Shown: in pieces, positions 62,249 to 64,000 of the stretch
How the letters are laid out: each line of letters starts with the position of its first letter
How positions within the stretch are numbered: position 1 is the stretch's first letter
DNA from: Pyropia yezoensis
Lineage: Eukaryota; Rhodophyta; Bangiophyceae; Bangiales; Bangiaceae
Direction: 5' to 3'
Assembly: GCA_009829735.1 (NCBI GenBank)
Contig: CM020618.1
Span: forward strand, 9,205,119 to 9,269,118
Length of the DNA: 64,000 nt
Program-made: the position numbers and the translations under genes
The notes under the pieces: generated by a model
What the model was told of the DNA's origin: nothing
What the model saw: only the letters and a program-made list of their open reading frames with translations
The model's database searches: none

Positions 62249-63568
62249 CATTCCGGGGTCAAAAGTATTTCCACTCCCTGCGCTGGCTTGATCCGTCGGG
62301 ATCCTGCCTGCACGAAGTTCTCAAAAGTGGCGATTTCGATATCACGGAGGCACCCCCTCAATGCCGTTGTGTTCAGCATCAAGTCAGTGCCGCTTGGCAA
62401 CCGCTCCCTTTCCGACCCCCTCCTCCGTGACGCACCCCCCCCCGCCGCATGATCGGGCGCTGCACCCGCCTCACGGACGAGCAGCGCACCGCTGCGTCCG
62501 TCATGGCGCTCAACGGGGCGACGAACCGGGCAATTTCGGAGTTTGTGGGCGGTAAGCTGGACACGGTCGCCGAGGTTGCGGCGCGCGTGCGCTGGACTGA
62601 CTCCCTAGTGGCCCCGATATCTTCCGGGCGTCCTCAAATTCTGGGGCCCCGGGACCGTCGCCGGCTTCTGCATCTGTTCCTGCGACATAGCGATCTGGAG
62701 CTGCGGCGTGTTGTCGACCTGTTCAACATTGAGATGCCGCGCCCCGTGTCCGTGCGGACCGTCAAGCAGTGTCTTTGCGCGGCTGGTGTGCGGGTGCTGC
62801 GTCGGCGGATGAAGCCGGACGTTTCCACACGCAACCGCGCGAAGAGATTGGCCAGGGCGAAGGAGCGGCTCAACTAGAAGGAGGTGTGGTGGCGTGTGTT
62901 CTTTACGGACGAGAGCAGTTATGTCGTTAAGTCCGGCCGTCGTTCCTATTTTTGGGGTCGTCGAGGCGCTCCGTGGCGACCTGAGACCTCCATGCCCTCC
63001 TATAAGAGTGGGCAACTGACTGTGATGGTCTCGGGAGGCTTCTCTTATCGCGGGCGGACAGACTTGGTGCTTGTGGACAGACAGCTGAACGCCTTCTCCT
63101 GCCAGAACCAGTTGGTGGAGGTGGCCTACGACCATATAATGGCTGACTTTGGGTCTACTGAGAACGTGCTGCTGCAGGACGAACCCGCGCCCCCTCACAG
63201 TGCCAAGAGCACCCGCGCGGTTCAGCGTGAGCTGGATTTGAGCCTGCTCCCCTTGGTCGGACAGAGCCCCGACTTGAACCCCACCAAAAACGACTGGGCC
63301 GAGCTCGAGCGGCGCATGCGGCGGCGCCAACCTGCTCCCACGACCAAGGTGGACCTGCTCCTGGCGCTGCAGGAGGAGTGGCCATACCCGACGCTTACTT
63401 CAAAAATCTGGCCGACTCGATGGTACGCCGGTGCGCGGCCGTTGTCCAATCCAAGGGATGGCGTGCAAAGTACTAGTAAAAACCCCGAATGGCTTTGCCT
63501 TGTGCGCGTGCCGACTTGTTCCGCCGAGTCGGCCTGGAAATCGTGGAAACCCTTCTGACCCCGCACTG
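62249..63568 (+). mobile_element. Tc1/mariner element, 1320 bp
   Basis: The left TIR starts CATTCCGGGGTCAAAAGTAT at 62249. The right TIR, read on minus from 63568, starts CAGTGCGGGGTCAGAAGGGT. Both then read TTTCCAC. TA dinucleotides flank it (62247-62248 and 63569-63570). Size and TIR pattern are typical of Tc1-like elements. It carries one decayed transposase gene. Confidence 0.88.
62449..63476 (+). pseudogene. Tc1-like transposase, inactivated
   Basis: ATG 62449. The N-terminal part has two helix-turn-helix-like segments (TRLTDEQRTAASVMALNG; SVRTVKQCLCAAGVRVLRRR) that would bind the TIRs. An in-frame TAG at 62875-62877 falls where a Trp is usual (LN-stop-KEVWWRV). The catalytic domain follows with the first acid in VFFTDESSY, the second in VLLQDEPAPPHS, and the third region reading SPDLNPTKNDW. 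In Tc1 transposases this last site is NPIE(N)xW, and the Glu is replaced by Lys here. A further frame change near 63385 leads to the conserved end NLADSMVRRCAAVVQSKGW and a stop at 63474-63476. These lesions make it almost certainly inactive. Confidence 0.85.
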
Positions 63569-63601
63569 TACATCACGTGCGGCGCGTGATACCCAAGCCT
63601 A

Positions 63602-63692
63602 CCGCCAGCATTGGATGGCAAAGAAAAAACATTTACACACCAGGTAGATTAATCTATATAAGTATCTATTAAATCTCGAGTTTTAATTTAAA
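63602..63692. other. AT-rich spacer
   Basis: Contains TTAATCTATATAAGTATC-type AT-rich sequence (63649-63665), unlike the rest of the window. No gene is seen. Confidence 0.4.
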
Positions 63693-63980
63693 CTATTGTT
63701 TTTTTGCTGGTCTAGGCCTGACCCTCACTGCCGCGACACCGTGGGCCGCACCTCTCACGTCGTCGCTCAGAAATTGTGCTTTACACCTGCTCGCTTCTCG
63801 CACTCTCGTTGCCGCCCTTCTTACCGCCCAGGACGGTGCTGAAGGCGGCGATGGGTAGGCTGCGACCTTCGGCGTAACGGCAAAGCCGACAGATCCATAG
63901 GCCGTAGCATTCTCGGCACTGCAGTATTGTGTTCTTCTGCGTCGCACCGACCCCCCACCGTACTTGGCGCGTGCAACCAT
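63693..63980 (-). CDS. Short hypothetical protein near window end
   Basis: 95 aa from ATG 63980 to the stop at 63693 (MVARAKYGGGSVRRRRTQ). No motif is recognised. The C-terminus is Ala/Arg-rich. Composition is like surrounding non-coding DNA, so this may be a chance frame or the first exon of a gene. Confidence 0.2.
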   Translation of the reverse strand: MVARAKYGGGSVRRRRTQYCSAENATAYGSVGFAVTPKVAAYPSPPSAPSWAVRRAATRVREASRCKAQFLSDDVRGAAHGVAAVRVRPRPAKKQ

Positions 63981-64000
63981 CAGAGTGGGGTTGTCGGCGG

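Larger units (their letters stand above)
61979..63601. mobile_element. Small hAT-like element interrupted by a Tc1/mariner copy
   Basis: Terminal inverted repeats TAGGCTTGGGTATCACG (61979-61995 on +, 63585-63601 on -) are immediately flanked by the 8-bp direct repeat CCGCCAGC (61971-61978 and 63602-63609). An 8-bp duplication and TAGG-type ends are hallmarks of hAT elements. Without the inner Tc1 copy it would be only about 300 bp and non-coding, so it is a MITE. Subterminal copies of ATCACG are numerous. Confidence 0.7.

Overview
This is a nuclear window from a very GC-rich eukaryote. The long, apparently intronless genes, the strong G/C bias at third codon positions and a plastid-type leader starting at 8479 fit a bangialean red alga (Porphyra/Pyropia type). 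That is inference from composition and gene structure; no rRNA or tRNA gene was seen that would fix the taxonomy.

Layout. Bases 1-8000 are transposon territory. A TA-flanked element without its own transposase (670-2109) is followed by a 5.7-kb element (2261-7997) whose transposase-like gene lies in two halves on opposite strands. From 8.5 to 18.4 kb come three host genes: a plastid-type multi-pass membrane protein, and a divergent pair made of a nucleolar ribosomal-L1-domain protein (-) and an EDC4/Varicose-type decapping scaffold (+). Between 19.4 and 29 kb lie a frame-broken fasciclin gene, a tiny membrane ORF, a frame-broken unknown gene and a decayed Ty1/copia fragment. Bases 29.0-32.4 kb are a gene desert full of long G and C homopolymers.

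A cluster of transcription and chromatin genes follows: a Gly-rich bZIP factor (+), a protein with FCS, PHD and CW zinc fingers (-), and an unusually long ADA2-type co-activator with ZZ, SANT and SWIRM-like regions (+). After a small Ala/Pro-rich membrane protein (-) there is a complete Ty1/copia retrotransposon (50356-56469) with 383-bp LTRs and a CCGCC target duplication. Next come a frame-broken secreted protein, an M16 (insulysin-like) gene that has lost its zinc-binding N-terminus, and a decayed Tc1/mariner copy nested inside a small hAT-like element that carries an 8-bp target duplication.

How the genes relate. EDC4 acts in mRNA decapping and the L1-domain protein in ribosome biogenesis, and they share a 567-bp divergent promoter region. 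ADA2 and the FCS/PHD/CW protein are both predicted chromatin factors, diverge from a 2.7-kb region and sit beside a bZIP factor. Nothing in the sequence proves co-regulation. Many frame breaks fall at or near homopolymers, so some apparent pseudogenes may reflect assembly errors.
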